From contig RFGV01000312.1 of NCBI GenBank assembly GCA_003696605.1, positions 1-42,193 on the forward strand: DNA of 42,193 bases, read 5' to 3'. Shown here one piece after another: positions 41,345 to 42,193 of the stretch. Within the stretch, counting starts at the first letter, position 1, and each line of letters begins with the position of its first letter. Position numbers and translations under genes: made by a program. Under the pieces are notes generated by a model. The model made no database searches. It was given only the letters and a program-made list of their open reading frames with translations, and had not been told where the DNA came from. Origin of the DNA: Chloroflexota bacterium. GTDB lineage: Bacteria; Chloroflexota; Anaerolineae; Promineifilales; Promineifilaceae.

Positions 41345-41488
41345 AATCAGCGCCATTTGAGATGATTGCTTCATGTCATTCTTGTCCTGGGGTTAAATGG
41401 TTTATTTTTGTGAAAGCTTTATCTTTCAGATGGTATGGTAACAAGGTCGAGAAACGGCCGTTGTTCCCACCCACATCTGCTGCCTCTT

Positions 41489-42193
41489 TCATCGCACCCT
41501 CTCCCCAACAACCCTGTTGCGTAATACGTTGTAATCACGCATTATCATTGGCAAATACGCCTGCGGTGTCCCCTGAAACACCTGCCCCGAATCCGGATCC
41601 ACCATCAGTGAGGAAACATCCACAGCTTCAAAATCCGAACCCTGCACCTGTTTCAGCTCATTCAATACATCATTGTCCCAGCGATCGTCCGGGACGCCAG
41701 AAATAAACCATGGGGAGCCGTTATCAGCCAGGATCATGCCGTAGGTCTTTAAGGCTTGCAGAATGACCTGAGCATCGGGCGAAAAACCGGAAATGTCGTA
41801 ACTGGCTTTGAGCCGAAAGCGGACACCCATCGGTGGGTACTGCGCCCCAGTCAGATCGGAGGCAAAGTGGCGGGCTGGCCAGACGTAAGCACGCTGTGTT
41901 TGCGGCGCGGTGAAGCGCAAGGCATGCTGGATGGCGCCGGCGGTCACCTCGTCGTAGCGCACCAGGCCGGGCAAAATGGGCAGTCCGGCAGCATCGGCCG
42001 ATGTCCACCCGGCCGGTCGCAAGGCGTTGCTGTTCAGGTCGAAAATAGCCCCGGAATTGGCCGTCCAACTGCCGTCCGGCTGTGGCCAGGCGTAGAACAA
42101 TTCGTACAGAATACAGTTGTCTCGGTCAATGACGAGGACATGCCGGTCGCCATCGCTGTTTGGGTCGCCTTCGATGGGGGCATTGGGGGGGAT
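41489..42193 (-). CDS. Secreted protein, C-terminal part (5' end beyond window)
   Basis: The reading frame is open to the right edge, so only the C-terminal 234 residues are visible. They start IPPNAPIEGDPNSDGDRHVL and contain LFYAWPQPDGSWTANSGAIF, GLPILPGLVRYDEV, ALRFTAPQTQRAYVWPARHF and MILADNGSPWFISGVPDDRW. Near-identical segments occur in a family of secreted bacterial proteins of unknown function. The tail has AYLPMIMR, a motif often seen near the C-terminus of secreted Chloroflexota proteins. Local GC appears higher than in neighbouring genes. There is no in-frame stop in the visible part, so it is a partial rather than a broken gene. Confidence 0.85.
   Translation of the reverse strand: MPPNAPIEGDPNSDGDRHVLVIDRDNCILYELFYAWPQPDGSWTANSGAIFDLNSNALRPAGWTSADAAGLPILPGLVRYDEVTAGAIQHALRFTAPQTQRAYVWPARHFASDLTGAQYPPMGVRFRLKASYDISGFSPDAQVILQALKTYGMILADNGSPWFISGVPDDRWDNDVLNELKQVQGSDFEAVDVSSLMVDPDSGQVFQGTPQAYLPMIMRDYNVLRNRVVGERVR

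Larger units (their letters stand above)
1173..41461. repeat. Dispersed palindrome ACGGCCGT (HIP-like), about 55 copies
   Basis: The octamer ACGGCCGT, often inside AAACGGCCGTTT, is scattered through the whole window. Examples: 1173, 3673, 4310, 4765, 6665, 8793, 14475, 16419, 20393, 22397, 26267, 32301, 40696, 41454 (start positions). I count about 55 by hand, plus some 20 CGGCCG cores with one altered flank. Chance expectation for one 8-mer in 42 kb is about 0.6. It lies in genes on both strands and in spacers. The density, about one per 0.8 kb, resembles cyanobacterial HIP1 (GCGATCGC). Confidence 0.9.

Overview
The window looks like chromosomal DNA of a bacterium with close to balanced GC, most likely a member of the Chloroflexota (Anaerolineae-like). 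This is inferred from the gene repertoire: NBR1-type Ig-like domains on a bacterial modular hydrolase, an SPFH protein beside a DUF2207 protein, many unanchored TIM-barrel glycosidase-like proteins, and a secreted protein whose tail ends near YLPMIMR. No rRNA, tRNA, CRISPR array or complete transposon was recognised. About 39 genes are supported, with short spacers, many ATGA or TAATG-type overlaps, and mostly AGGAG-type ribosome binding sites.

Layout: 1-348 is gene-free, with three direct TTCGGCATAAG repeats and a terminator. 349-3450 (-) is a GlyA-GcvT fusion. 3608-5910 (+) holds tyrA, then a PII-like protein and a Na/Ca-exchanger-type antiporter. 5968-7999 (-) holds a LysM protein, a GNAT acetyltransferase and a MoxR ATPase. 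8172-13468 (+) holds a zinc-ribbon DNA methyltransferase and a 1059-residue GH/Ig/Ig/C39/GH protein. 13544-17767 (-) is an envelope-like cluster (SPFH with a DNA-binding tail, a helical protein, a zinc-ribbon membrane protein, DUF2207). 17844-20952 (-) is an overlapping trio of nucleotidyltransferase, glycosidase-like protein and solute-binding lipoprotein. 21130-24798 (+) holds a sugar-nucleotide reductase, a pseudo-receiver regulator, a LysW-like zinc protein, pyrophosphatase and TlyA. 24801-28782 (-) holds a two-component pair and a split STAND ATPase/TPR pair, divergent from a small secreted Cys peptide at 28971. 29264-34865 holds a DJ-1-like protein, a Moco-fold protein, lepA, pyrD, acylphosphatase and a FecR-like protein. 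34873-41240 (-) holds a hypothetical protein, radC, a 61-residue protein, an AI-2E-type permease, pnp and rpsO. 41489 to the right edge (-) is the C-terminal part of a secreted protein.

The most striking signal is not a gene. The palindrome ACGGCCGT occurs about 55 times by hand count, against less than one expected for an 8-mer, and is spread through genes on both strands and in all three reading frames (encoding TAV, NGR or RPF). At many copies the + strand switches from G/T-rich on the left to C/A-rich on the right, often within one gene (for example at 1173, 8793, 16419, 20393, 22397 and 26267). This gives a saw-tooth strand asymmetry centred on the palindromes. It resembles the highly iterated palindrome HIP1 of cyanobacteria but has a different sequence and an added skew inversion. 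The orphan methyltransferase at 8172-10139 is a candidate partner, by inference only.
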